NCBI RefSeq assembly: GCF_943912325.1 | Contig: NZ_CALTTX010000036.1 | Coordinates: 1-25,719, forward strand | Direction of reading: 5' to 3' | Length of the DNA: 25,719 nucleotides | Source: an uncultured Microbacterium sp. | GTDB taxonomy: Bacteria > Actinomycetota > Actinomycetes > Actinomycetales > Microbacteriaceae | Shown here: one piece after another, positions 7,027-15,376 of the stretch | Layout of the letters: every line of letters begins with the position of its first letter | How positions within the stretch are numbered: position 1 is the stretch's first letter | The notes under the pieces: model-generated | The model's database searches: none | What the model was told of the DNA's origin: nothing | The model's input: the letters and a program-made list of their open reading frames with translations, nothing else | Program-made: the position numbers and the translations under genes

Positions 7027-8746
7027 TGCCGACGTAGAGCAAGCGGCGCTCCTCGTCGATCGCCTCGAACCCCGCCATGCCGTTGGGCAGCAGCGCGTAC
7101 GAGATCGGCAGCAGTCCTTCCGAAAGTCCGACGATGTGCACGACATCCCACTCGAGGCCCTTCGCGGCGTGCAGCGTCGAGAGGGTCACGCTCGCGACGG
7201 CCGGCTCGTGCTGATCCTTCGCCCGCGCCTGCAGATCGTCGGTGAACGATCGCAGCGTCGCGCGGGGATGGCGCGCAGCCGTCTCTTCCGCGAGACGCAG
7301 GAGCGCGGCACGGGCTTCCCACGCGTCTCGGAGTGCGCCGCCCGCGGCGGGCGGCTCGTCGGTGAGGCCGAGGCCGCGCAAGATGTTACGCACCGCGTCG
7401 ACGAGCGAGCCGGTGCTTCCCGTGATCGACTCGCCCCGCAGCATGAGCAGCGCTTCGCGTACTTCTGGCTGATCGAAGAACCGCGCTCCCCCGAGCACGC
7501 GCGCCGAGACCCCGGCTTCGGTCAGCGCGCTCTGCAGCGCGAGGGATTGGCTGTGCGCCCGGTAGAGCACGGCGATGCTCTCGGGGCGCACGCCGTCGGC
7601 GATCCGCCGCGCGATCGCGGCTGCGACGGCGTGCGCTTCGTCGGCGTCGTCGACGAATCCGCGCACGGGCGGCTCGGCCGCCGGCTCGGCGAGGTGGGCG
7701 GGGCGGTCGGGGGGCTCGGGGAGATCGGTCTGAGGCCCGCCGAACGGTGCCGCGGGAGTGGAGGCATCCGCTCGCTCCGCCGTCGTTGCACGCCGCCCCG
7801 AAACGAGCGTCAGCGCACCGGGTCGGCCGCGCATGAGCCGGTTCGCCGCGCCGAGCACGATCGGACTCGAGCGGTAGTTGTGCTCGAGGCGCACGAGGGT
7901 CGCATTCGGGTAGGTGCGTTCGAAGTCGAGCAAGAATCGCGCATCGGCGCCCGCGAAGCTGTAGATCGTCTGGCTCGCATCGCCGACGACGCAGAGGTCG
8001 TCGCGCGCGCCGAGCCAGAGGCGCAGCAGGTGGTGCTGCAGCGGCGAGACGTCCTGATACTCGTCGACCGTGAAGTGCCGGTACTGCTCGCGCACCTGCT
8101 GCGCGACGCGCGGCTCGGCCTCGATCATGCCGGCGCACGCCAGCAGTACGTCTTCGAAGTCGAGCTGGCGTCGCTCGTCTTTCAGCCGCTCATAGCCCGC
8201 CTGCAGATCGACGATCGCCGAGACCGATAACCCGCCGGCGCGCGGACGATCGCGGCGCGCGTAGGTTTCGAGGTCGATCATCGAGACCTTGCGCCACTCG
8301 ATCTCGGAGGCGATGTCGCGCAGGGCGGGCGTGCCGAGGTCAAGGCGCAGGGCGCGGGCGGCATCGGCGAGCAGCCGCACCTTGTTGGGGCTGATCTCGG
8401 GAGCGTTCTCGCCGCCCGTCACGATCGGCCAGAAGTGGTTCAGCTGCGACAGCGCCGCCGCGTGGAAGGTGCGCGCCTGCACCCCCTCGATCCCGAGAGC
8501 TCGCAAGCGCCCGCGCATCTCGCCCGCGGCGCGTGCCGTGAAAGTGACGGCCATGACGCGTTGCGGCGAGAACATGCCCGTGTCGACGCCGTGCGCGATG
8601 CGATGCGTGATGACGCGGGTCTTGCCCGTGCCGGCACCCGCGAGCACCCGCACGGGGCCGCGCAACGCCGATGCCGCTGCGCGCTGTTCGTCATCGAGCC
8701 CGCGCAGGGCTCGGTCGACGCCGAGATCGCGCTCGGGAACGCTCAC
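6857..8746 (-). CDS. uvrD2: UvrD2-like superfamily 1A DNA helicase, lacking HRDC
   Basis: This 629-aa ATP-dependent 3'-5' helicase is of the UvrD/PcrA type. Visible motifs are Walker A AGAGTGKT (36-43), motif Ia in TFTARAA, motif II DEYQD (228-232), motif III GDASQTIYSFAGAD, motif IV in HNYRSS, motif V in LSTLHAAKGLEWD and motif VI GITRAR (about 571-576). A Pro/Ala-rich insertion follows motif IV. Position next to nudC points to UvrD2, but the protein ends about 50 residues after motif VI. It has neither the HRDC domain nor the four-cysteine domain of mycobacterial UvrD2 (about 700 aa). GTG 8746 overlaps the nudC stop as GTGA, indicating coupled translation. The last 57 codons overlap the convergent TOMM-like gene. 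Helicase identity is sure; orthology to UvrD2 is inferred from context. Confidence 0.93.
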   Translation of the reverse strand: MSVPERDLGVDRALRGLDDEQRAAASALRGPVRVLAGAGTGKTRVITHRIAHGVDTGMFSPQRVMAVTFTARAAGEMRGRLRALGIEGVQARTFHAAALSQLNHFWPIVTGGENAPEISPNKVRLLADAARALRLDLGTPALRDIASEIEWRKVSMIDLETYARRDRPRAGGLSVSAIVDLQAGYERLKDERRQLDFEDVLLACAGMIEAEPRVAQQVREQYRHFTVDEYQDVSPLQHHLLRLWLGARDDLCVVGDASQTIYSFAGADARFLLDFERTYPNATLVRLEHNYRSSPIVLGAANRLMRGRPGALTLVSGRRATTAERADASTPAAPFGGPQTDLPEPPDRPAHLAEPAAEPPVRGFVDDADEAHAVAAAIARRIADGVRPESIAVLYRAHSQSLALQSALTEAGVSARVLGGARFFDQPEVREALLMLRGESITGSTGSLVDAVRNILRGLGLTDEPPAAGGALRDAWEARAALLRLAEETAARHPRATLRSFTDDLQARAKDQHEPAVASVTLSTLHAAKGLEWDVVHIVGLSEGLLPISYALLPNGMAGFEAIDEERRLLYVGITRARRELALSWAESAQADPRAPRRTPRERSRFVAELGIRTPRAAGRPAPASRARS

Positions 8747-9777
8747 GCGCTATCGCCCGCGCGGGCGGTCTGGGCGGGCTGGGAGTCGCTGACGGTCTGG
8801 GCGGGCGCCTCGGCGGCCCATGTCTCGATCAGTCGGCGCGCGATCGACGCGGGTCCGGGCAGCACGACCCCGTCCAGTTCTCCGCGCAGAGCGAGGTCGA
8901 TCTCGGCGCGATCGAACCACCGCACATCGACGATCTCTTCACCGTCGGCGCGCGGCGCCTGCTCGTCGCTCGCGACCGCGAGGTAACCGAGCATGAGCGA
9001 GCGCGGGTACGGCCAGGCTTGCGAGCCGACGTAGCGCCACGAGCGCACGCGGACTCCCGCCTCTTCGCCGAGCTCGCGCTCGAGCGCGCTCTCGGCGGAC
9101 TCGCCCGCGTCGACGAAGCCCGCGAAGCACGAGTAGCGGCCCATCGGCCACGCAGCGTTCGAGCCAAGCAGCAGACGCTCGCCCGCGACGTCGGTCACGG
9201 CGACGATCACCGCGGGGTCGGTGCGCGGAAAGTGCTCGCGCCCGCACGCGGGGCAGTGGCGAGCCCAGCCGGAGGAGCGCAGTTCCGTCTGCGCGCCGCA
9301 CGCGGGGCAGAAGGGCGCATCCGCGTGCCAGCGCGAAAGGGCGAGGGCGGATGCCGCGAGCTCGATCACGGGGGCGGGTGCCGCGGCGCCGAAGGCGCGC
9401 AGGTGCTGCCACTCCCCCGGCATCCATTCGTCGATTCGACGGATCAGCGGCGCACTGGATTCGATGTCGCCGATCGCGACGAGGAGGATCGCCGCGCCGG
9501 TCGCGTCACGACCGAGGAACGCCGAGGGTTCGGCGCCCGGCATGTCGGTGTGGGCATCGGCGAGGATCGAGAAAGGAGCGAGGCGTAACGCGTCGCCCGC
9601 GACGGTGAGGGGCACGCGTCCGGCGTGGACGACGAGAACGCGCGTCGCGGGGTCTGTGGCGAGTTGCGCCAGGAGTCCGGGCTGAGTGCGCTCATGCGCG
9701 GAGCGATCGAAGCTCGGGTCGTGCGCGGTCGGGACGGCGTGCGCGAACGGTTCGACCGAAGGATTCGGAGCGCTCAT
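8743..9777 (-). CDS. nudC: NAD+ diphosphatase / deNADding Nudix hydrolase NudC
   Basis: This 344-aa enzyme is of the NudC family, which hydrolyses NAD(H) to NMN(H) and AMP and can remove NAD caps from RNA 5' ends. Zinc-ribbon cysteines are C157, C160, C175 and C178. The Nudix box spans 220-242 and fits GX5EX7REUXEEXGU exactly (E226, R234, E235, E238, E239). The NudC-specific motif SQAWPYPRS is at 252-260. ATG 9777 is chosen because AAGGAGGGA precedes it with a 3-nt gap; the frame is open upstream but without such a site. The gene lies first in a two-gene unit with the uvrD2-like gene, as in mycobacteria, and is divergent from the APH-fold gene. The N-terminal domain (about 1-150) is more weakly conserved, as usual for the family. 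Confidence 0.95.
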   Translation of the reverse strand: MSAPNPSVEPFAHAVPTAHDPSFDRSAHERTQPGLLAQLATDPATRVLVVHAGRVPLTVAGDALRLAPFSILADAHTDMPGAEPSAFLGRDATGAAILLVAIGDIESSAPLIRRIDEWMPGEWQHLRAFGAAAPAPVIELAASALALSRWHADAPFCPACGAQTELRSSGWARHCPACGREHFPRTDPAVIVAVTDVAGERLLLGSNAAWPMGRYSCFAGFVDAGESAESALERELGEEAGVRVRSWRYVGSQAWPYPRSLMLGYLAVASDEQAPRADGEEIVDVRWFDRAEIDLALRGELDGVVLPGPASIARRLIETWAAEAPAQTVSDSQPAQTARAGDSA

Positions 9778-9780
9778 CGG

Positions 9781-9789
9781 TCCCTCCTT
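9781..9789 (-). promoter_or_regulatory. Strong Shine-Dalgarno sequence fixing the nudC start
   Basis: The minus strand reads AAGGAGGGA, 3 nt before ATG 9777. It is the best ribosome binding site in the window and decides the start within a frame that is open 45 codons further upstream. Confidence 0.8.
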
Positions 9790-9813
9790 CCACTTCGGGC
9801 GATGCTGGCCGCG

Positions 9814-9834
9814 GGCCTCGCGCCGGGCGAGGCC
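9814..9834. promoter_or_regulatory. Perfect 7-bp inverted repeat in the nudC/APH-like divergent region
   Basis: GGCCTCG (9814-9820) and CGAGGCC (9828-9834) are perfect inverted repeats with a 7-nt spacer. They lie 37-57 nt upstream of the nudC start and 63 nt or more upstream of the predicted APH-like start. A regulator site is possible, but GC-rich chance pairing is also plausible. Confidence 0.3.
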
Positions 9835-9884
9835 GGAGGCGGCCGACGACCGGCGCGCCGCCGAAACCGGGGGCGGGCTCCGCC

Positions 9885-9890
9885 TACCCT
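9885..9890 (+). promoter_or_regulatory. Predicted -10 box of a leaderless APH-like transcript
   Basis: TACCCT is followed by exactly 6 nt and ATG 9897, with no Shine-Dalgarno sequence. This matches the TANNNT-N6-RTG leaderless pattern and supports this start. No clear -35 hexamer is seen. Confidence 0.55.
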
Positions 9891-9896
9891 GGGCAC

Positions 9897-11468
9897 ATGG
9901 CGCGCACCGCATTCACTCTAGCCGCGGCGGTGACGTCGGCCGTTCCCGGCGTCGTGATCGAGCGCGCGGCCCCCCTCTCGACGGGAACCTCGGGCCGATT
10001 CGACGCGGCCATAGTGGGGGTCGCGGCGTCGGCAGCACGGAGTGATGGTGCGCCGAACGAGCCCGCACGCACGCTCGTCGCGCGCGCCTCGACCGACGAC
10101 GCCACCGCGGCCGAACTCGCGACCGAGACGATCGCGCTGTCGGCGCTGACCGATGGAGTGCGCGAACTGCTGCCCTTCACCGCGCCGCGCGCGCACGGCG
10201 ACGTGCCGTTTGATGGCGGGCGTCTCGTCGTAACGGATTTCATTCCCGGCTACGCCGTCGCCGCGCCCGAACTGCCGCCGGGTGAAGGCGCGGCCGCGAG
10301 CGTTGGACGCGCGATCGCCGCCATCCACGCCCTCCCGCCCTCGGTCGTGCGGGCCGTCGGGTTGCCGCTCCGCGACGAGGCCGATGTGCGCACCGAGACT
10401 CGCGAACTGCTCGAGCGCGCGATCGCGACGCGTCGCCTACCCGTGGCGCTCGCCGCGCGCTGGGGTGCGGCGCTCGACGATGACACCCTGTGGCAGTTCG
10501 AGCCGACCGTCGTGCTCGGCGAAACCGGAGCCGATTCGTTCCGGTTCGCCGATATCGACGATGTACCGACGGTCACCGGCGTGCTGGGCTGGCACGCGCT
10601 CGCCGTCGGCGACCCGGCCGTCGACCTGCACTGGACGGTCAGCGCCCCGCAGGCCGCCGAAAGCGTGCATCGCGCGTACACCGAAGCATCCGCTCGCACT
10701 CCCGATCCTTCGGTCCGCGCGCGCGCTCGCCTCTATGCCGAACTCGAATTCGCGAAGTGGCTCGTGCACGGCGACGAACAGCACCGCGACGACATCGTCG
10801 AAGACGCGGTCGCGTTGCTGCAAGCCGTCGTGGACGGCCTCGGTGGTGCCGGTCCGCTCGTCGACGAGCCGGACTGGGACGACGACATCGTCGTTTCGCC
10901 GCTTGATGGATCGCTCGGGGCGCGTCTTGCGGCAGCGGGAGGAGAGGATGCTCCGACCGCGATGCAGACCGATACGTTCGACCCAGACGAGTTCGCCGAA
11001 CTGTCGGAGTTCACCGTTCCCGTCGCGGGTGACGCGATCGTCGATGAGGCCGACGCGGTGGTCGAGGGGCGCGTCCGCGATGACGCCGCCGATGAAGATG
11101 CCACCACCACAGGCGGGGCCGATCGAGAGGTCGTGACCCACCAGTCCGGCGGGGACGAACCGCCGGCGCCGAGCGCGCCGGAAGCACACGATCCGCAGTC
11201 CCACGACCCGGAGGCGACAGCGCCTCTTGACCCCGCCGAGCTGCCGCCTCGCATGGCCGCCGATCGTGAGAGTTACACCGATACTCCGGTGGAGCCGTCT
11301 GTGCCCGAGGTGACCGATCCCAACGCGCTCTGGGCGTCGGACGACGACCTCGCCGCCGAAGAGGTGCGCGAGGCAGAACGCGCCTCGCGCGCGGCGTTCC
11401 ACCGCTGGGCGAGCGCCGACTCCGAGGGCACGTCCGATCCCCGGATCACGAGGTCGTCCGACACATAG
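9897..11468 (+). CDS. Catalytically degenerate APH-fold phosphotransferase homologue
   Basis: This 523-aa protein has an APH/kinase-like domain (about 1-315) and a 200-residue Asp/Glu/Pro-rich, probably disordered tail. The APH fold is recognised from the GVLGWHALAVGDPAVDL stretch (228-244), which aligns with the usual GVIDW...GDPAxDL. Key residues are changed: the Brenner loop HGDxxxxN aligns with LGETGADS (207-214), replacing catalytic Asp by Glu and the Mg-binding Asn by Ser, and the second Mg-binding Asp (in IDW) is Gly231. A pseudokinase or scaffold role is therefore more likely than phosphotransfer. It should not be read as an aminoglycoside-resistance gene. The gene is divergent from nudC and convergent with adnB, overlapping it by 196 bp through the tail. 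Fold confidence is fair; substrate and role are unknown. Confidence 0.82.
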   Translation: MARTAFTLAAAVTSAVPGVVIERAAPLSTGTSGRFDAAIVGVAASAARSDGAPNEPARTLVARASTDDATAAELATETIALSALTDGVRELLPFTAPRAHGDVPFDGGRLVVTDFIPGYAVAAPELPPGEGAAASVGRAIAAIHALPPSVVRAVGLPLRDEADVRTETRELLERAIATRRLPVALAARWGAALDDDTLWQFEPTVVLGETGADSFRFADIDDVPTVTGVLGWHALAVGDPAVDLHWTVSAPQAAESVHRAYTEASARTPDPSVRARARLYAELEFAKWLVHGDEQHRDDIVEDAVALLQAVVDGLGGAGPLVDEPDWDDDIVVSPLDGSLGARLAAAGGEDAPTAMQTDTFDPDEFAELSEFTVPVAGDAIVDEADAVVEGRVRDDAADEDATTTGGADREVVTHQSGGDEPPAPSAPEAHDPQSHDPEATAPLDPAELPPRMAADRESYTDTPVEPSVPEVTDPNALWASDDDLAAEEVREAERASRAAFHRWASADSEGTSDPRITRSSDT

Positions 11469-14400
11469 AACAGGGCGACGTCGATCTCGTCGAGGGGCAC
11501 GCCCGTCGCCTTGTGGTAGGCGAGGCGGTAGAGCGCGAGCTGGAACATCCGTTCGTCGCGTTCGCTCACCGTGTGCGGCGCCGACCCCGTCTTCCAATCC
11601 ACGATCTCGATGCGGCCCCCGCGGTCGGCCCGACGATAGACCGCGTCGAGCTTGCAGACGACGCGCCCGAGCCCCTCGGCTCCCGCGACCGTGCAGTCGA
11701 TCTCGAGCTCGACCGCGAGCGGGGCGAGCGAGCCCCATTCCGAGGCCTCGAACGTCTGCTGCAACCGCTCGAGCGCGGCACGGTCGGCCGCTCCCGCGTC
11801 GACGCGACCGACCTCGCGCGGCGCGGAGTCTGCGGATGCCCGGTCGGCGAGTGTGAATCTTCCCTCCTCGGAACCGGCATCCGCCGAATCGACACCGAAC
11901 GAGCCCGGGAAGCCCTCGCCGCCGTCGAGGTCGTCATCGATCTCCCACAGCGCCTCGTAGACGTAGCCGCTCGTCGCGCCACCGCGCACGCCGGCCCCCG
12001 AGGCAAGGATCGCTCGACGCTCGACCCACGCGTGGAAGAGCGTGCCGATGCGCGTCTGACGGTAGGGGCGCTCCGGCAGGGGGCGCGCGACGCGCCCGAC
12101 GGCCCGGTCGAAGCCGGATACATACTCCTTGAAGTGCGACGCGGCGAGGCGGCCGGGAGCCTCGGGAGCGATCGTGCGACCGCGAGCCTCACGCTCGGCG
12201 AGTAGGAGCGCGACGTCGGGGTCGGGCTCGGGGAGCGGTGATTCGGCGGCATCGCGGACGGCCTCGGCCGCGGCCTCGACGAGTTGGCGGCGTGCGCCGA
12301 GCGGATCGAGCGGCCACTGCAACGTCGCCCCGACGCGCTCTTCATACGGGTTCTGTTCTTCTGCGTCGTGCTCAGCGACGTCGTGAGCGGTCGCCGAAGC
12401 CTCAACGCCCCCAGCGTCATCGGCGTCGAGTGGGCCGTGCGCTGCCGGCGCGGGCACGGCGAGCGGCGCGAGACCGAGCGCTGCGACCGCCTGATCGAGG
12501 TATTCGCTCGGCTCACGCGCTTCACGTTGTCCGCCCCACCGCGACCCTGAGAGCAGCAGTCCGTGCCGCGCGCGCGTGACCGCGACGTACGCCAACCGGC
12601 GCTCCTCCTCGTGTGCGTGCGCCCGATTCTGCGCCTTGTACTCGGTGATCGCGGCGCGAAGCGCGGTTGCGGCGCGCTTGCGCTCGGCCGCCGCGGTCTT
12701 GGGGTCGAACCGACCCGAATTCGCATCGAGCGCACCCGCCTCGGGCGGCTCCCAGCGAAAGATCGGCACCGCATCGCGGTCGCCGCGGAAGCGCACGGGG
12801 AGTTCGCCATACCCGAGCTCGCCGAGGTTCGAACGCGGGCGCTTCGGCAGTTCGTCGGTGACGAGGCGCACGACCGCGACGTCGTCCCATTCGAGCCCCT
12901 TCGACCCGTGAATCGTCAGCAGCTGCACGACCCCTGGCTCGGGGGGTTCGGTGCGCGGCATGAGATCGTCGGTCTCTTCCGCGTGATCGAGCCAGGCCAG
13001 CAAGCTCCGGAGCGACCCGCGCTCGTCGGTCGCAAGAAAGCCGCGCACTTCGTCGACGAAGGCCCGCAACTGCACCGACGCGAGCCGCGCGGGACCGCGC
13101 GATTCGTTGGCGGCGAGTTCGACGTCGAGCCGCAATTCGACCTCGATCGCGTGCACGAGCTCGGCGATCGGGGCACCGACGAGCGCCCGCAAACGACGGA
13201 ACATCTCGCCCGCTTCGCGCAGCCGCGTCGTACCCTCATCACTGAACCCGTCGAGCAGGCCATGTCTCGGCGGCAGTGCGGCGACGACGTCGAGCGCGTC
13301 GACGATGGATGCCGATTCGTCTGGCCCGACCGACGAACGTACCCGCTCCGCGAGGGCGCGCGTCGCCTCCTGCGTATCCGGGTCGGCCTCTGCAGACGGA
13401 CCGCCGTGTGCAGTCGGACCGCCGTCGCCGTCGCCAAAACCCGCGGCGCCCCCGACCTCGGGGACGAGGGCGAACCGCGCGAGGGAACCGGCAAGCACAC
13501 GCGATAGATCGCGGAGCGCGTCGAGATCGCCGAGCCCGATCGCGAATCGCGGCCCGGTCAGCAACCGCAGCAGGGCCGACCCCGCGCTCGCATCGTCGAT
13601 GACGCGCAGCGCCGAGACGACGTCGACGACCTCGGGCGTCGAGAGCAAGCCGCCGAGCCCGAGGATGCGGTGGGGCACTCCCGCGCGCGCGAGCGCCTCG
13701 CCGAACACCGTCATGTGGCGTTTCGCGCGGAAGAGGATCGCGCCCGAGCGCGGCTCGTCCCGTTCCGCGCGGCGAGACGCGAACCACGCGGCGACGCGCT
13801 CCGCTTCGTCGTCGATCGTCGAGACGAACACGACATCGACTTCCCCCTCAGACGCGCCCGGTCGCGGAGCGAGCGCCGCTACGGGCTCGCGCGGCGAGGG
13901 CGCCGCAGCGGGCTCGCGCGGCGAGGGCGCCGCAGCGGGCTCGGGCGGCGCGGGCGCCGCAATGGGCTCGGGCGGCGAGGGCGCCGACCCCGAGGCATCC
14001 GGAATCTCGATGATCGCGTTCGCGACGCCCAGCACACGCACGTCGTTTCGCCAACTGACAATGAGCGCGTAGCGCTCGGCCGGCGTCGTGGCCGTGCCGA
14101 ACGCGCGCGGAAAGGCGTCGAGGTTGTCGGCCGAGGCGCCCCGCCAACCGTAGATCGACTGATGCGGGTCGCCGACGGCCATGACAGGCGTGCCCGCGAA
14201 GATCGCCGAGAGCAGGCGCGTTTGCAGCACCGACGTGTCTTGATACTCGTCGAGCAGCACGACCCTGTATTGATCGCGAAGATCGGATGCCACGGCGGGC
14301 GCCGCCTCGATGATGTCGAGCGCGCCGGCGACCTGGTCGGCGAAATCGAGCACGCCGCGCGCGCGTTTCGCCCGCGCGTACTCGTCGGCGAGGGCGACGA

Positions 14401-15376
14401 GCACGGGCAGCGCGGTCGCGGACCGGTGCAGCTTCTCGATATCGCCCGGGTTCTGCAGCTCGGGGTTCACGAAGGGCGCAACGCGCGTCGCCAGCTCGAT
14501 CCCATGACTCGCGACCGCGGCCGGATCGGCGCGGTGATCGAGCAGGGTGCCGGCGAAGCGGTGGACCGCGTCGACGACCGTGCCGAAGCGATCCTCGCGC
14601 ACGGCCAGGCGCTCATCGGCGGTGTCGATCACGACGCGCCTGGCGAGCAGCCACGCGGCGGAATCGCTCATGACCGCGTCGTCGGAGTCACGGCCGATGC
14701 GCGCCGCGTGCTCGCGCACGAGCGTGTCGGCGAAGGCGTTGTACGTCGAGATCCGGGGTCTTGCGAGGAGCGCCTCGGTGGCATCCGTCGGGTTTCCGGC
14801 CGCAGCAGCACCAGGGAGACCTACGCTCGCGACCGCGCCCACAGCGAGAGCAACGCGCCCATCGGCAGCGCTCGCCGGGCGGGGAGAGCGGGAGGCGATC
14901 GCGTCGAGCCGGTCCGCGAGTTCGCGGCGCGGATCGCCGGTCGACTGCGCGACACCCTGCCACATCGCCGCGAGCGTGCCGTCGGCGCGCAGCGCCGGGA
15001 TCGATGGCAGCAGTCCGCGCCGCGCGAACTCGCCGATCGTGCGCAGTCGTTGTTCGACGCGCTCGGCGAGCTCGCCCGCAGCCTTGCGCGTGAAGGTGAG
15101 GCCCAGCACTTCGTCGGCTCGGACGTGACCGTTCGCGACGAGCCACACCACGCGGCCAGCCATCGTCTCGGTCTTGCCGCTGCCGGCACCCGCGACGACG
15201 AGCGCCGGCGAGGGAGGAGCCTCGATCACGGCACGCTGTTCCGCCGTGGGTGCGGGCTTGCCGAGGGCCGCCGCGATGTCATCACCGCTCAGTAGCGACG
15301 GCGTGGGCCAGCTCGGCGGCACGGAACCGCGAGCGCCGTGACCGCGCGGTTCGCGGAATTCGTCGGGGGTCGTCAT
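11273..15376 (-). CDS. adnB: AdnB subunit of the AdnAB DNA-end-resecting helicase-nuclease
   Basis: This 1367-aa protein has an N-terminal UvrD-like motor and a C-terminal RecB-like nuclease. Motor motifs are Walker A AGAGSGKT (62-69), LTFTRKAA, DEYQDT (376-381), GDPHQSIYGWRGA, SWRND, TIHGSKGLEWDD and AYVAVTRAR. Nuclease motifs are H in GTLFHAWVE, D in KLDAVYR, D1260-W-K1262 and QLALYR. All catalytic residues are present, fitting AdnB as the main motor of the mycobacterial heterodimer. ATG 15376 overlaps the adnA stop as ATGA, so the two subunits are translationally coupled; the frame extends 12 codons further but the overlap decides the start. A 27-bp tandem repeat encodes a Pro/Ala/Glu linker at about 464-498, just after motif IV. 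The protein is longer than the mycobacterial one (about 1095 aa). The 3' end overlaps the APH-like gene. Confidence 0.94.
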   Translation of the reverse strand: MTTPDEFREPRGHGARGSVPPSWPTPSLLSGDDIAAALGKPAPTAEQRAVIEAPPSPALVVAGAGSGKTETMAGRVVWLVANGHVRADEVLGLTFTRKAAGELAERVEQRLRTIGEFARRGLLPSIPALRADGTLAAMWQGVAQSTGDPRRELADRLDAIASRSPRPASAADGRVALAVGAVASVGLPGAAAAGNPTDATEALLARPRISTYNAFADTLVREHAARIGRDSDDAVMSDSAAWLLARRVVIDTADERLAVREDRFGTVVDAVHRFAGTLLDHRADPAAVASHGIELATRVAPFVNPELQNPGDIEKLHRSATALPVLVALADEYARAKRARGVLDFADQVAGALDIIEAAPAVASDLRDQYRVVLLDEYQDTSVLQTRLLSAIFAGTPVMAVGDPHQSIYGWRGASADNLDAFPRAFGTATTPAERYALIVSWRNDVRVLGVANAIIEIPDASGSAPSPPEPIAAPAPPEPAAAPSPREPAAAPSPREPVAALAPRPGASEGEVDVVFVSTIDDEAERVAAWFASRRAERDEPRSGAILFRAKRHMTVFGEALARAGVPHRILGLGGLLSTPEVVDVVSALRVIDDASAGSALLRLLTGPRFAIGLGDLDALRDLSRVLAGSLARFALVPEVGGAAGFGDGDGGPTAHGGPSAEADPDTQEATRALAERVRSSVGPDESASIVDALDVVAALPPRHGLLDGFSDEGTTRLREAGEMFRRLRALVGAPIAELVHAIEVELRLDVELAANESRGPARLASVQLRAFVDEVRGFLATDERGSLRSLLAWLDHAEETDDLMPRTEPPEPGVVQLLTIHGSKGLEWDDVAVVRLVTDELPKRPRSNLGELGYGELPVRFRGDRDAVPIFRWEPPEAGALDANSGRFDPKTAAAERKRAATALRAAITEYKAQNRAHAHEEERRLAYVAVTRARHGLLLSGSRWGGQREAREPSEYLDQAVAALGLAPLAVPAPAAHGPLDADDAGGVEASATAHDVAEHDAEEQNPYEERVGATLQWPLDPLGARRQLVEAAAEAVRDAAESPLPEPDPDVALLLAEREARGRTIAPEAPGRLAASHFKEYVSGFDRAVGRVARPLPERPYRQTRIGTLFHAWVERRAILASGAGVRGGATSGYVYEALWEIDDDLDGGEGFPGSFGVDSADAGSEEGRFTLADRASADSAPREVGRVDAGAADRAALERLQQTFEASEWGSLAPLAVELEIDCTVAGAEGLGRVVCKLDAVYRRADRGGRIEIVDWKTGSAPHTVSERDERMFQLALYRLAYHKATGVPLDEIDVALFYVSDDLVIRGSDVPSESALAQRWNAAREARSASRTSSAARSSSDAQSALGSVTSGTDGSTGVSV
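13883..13985 (-). repeat. 27-bp tandem repeat inside adnB (about 3.8 copies)
   Basis: Copies start at 13883, 13910, 13937 and 13964 (the last is partial). The first two are identical and the others carry a few changes. Each encodes nine residues of the pattern PxPxEPxAA, making a flexible linker after helicase motif IV. The unit is divisible by three, so copy-number change keeps the frame. A degenerate further copy may lie just before 13883. Confidence 0.85.

Noticed and set aside
9897..11468. Aminoglycoside or macrolide resistance gene
   Set aside because: The catalytic residues are substituted and the gene sits in a core chromosomal block without mobile-element signs.
13883..13985. Regular repeats as a CRISPR array
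   Set aside because: The units are contiguous with no spacers and encode an in-frame linker. The 26-bp array at 25639-25719 is likewise spacer-free.
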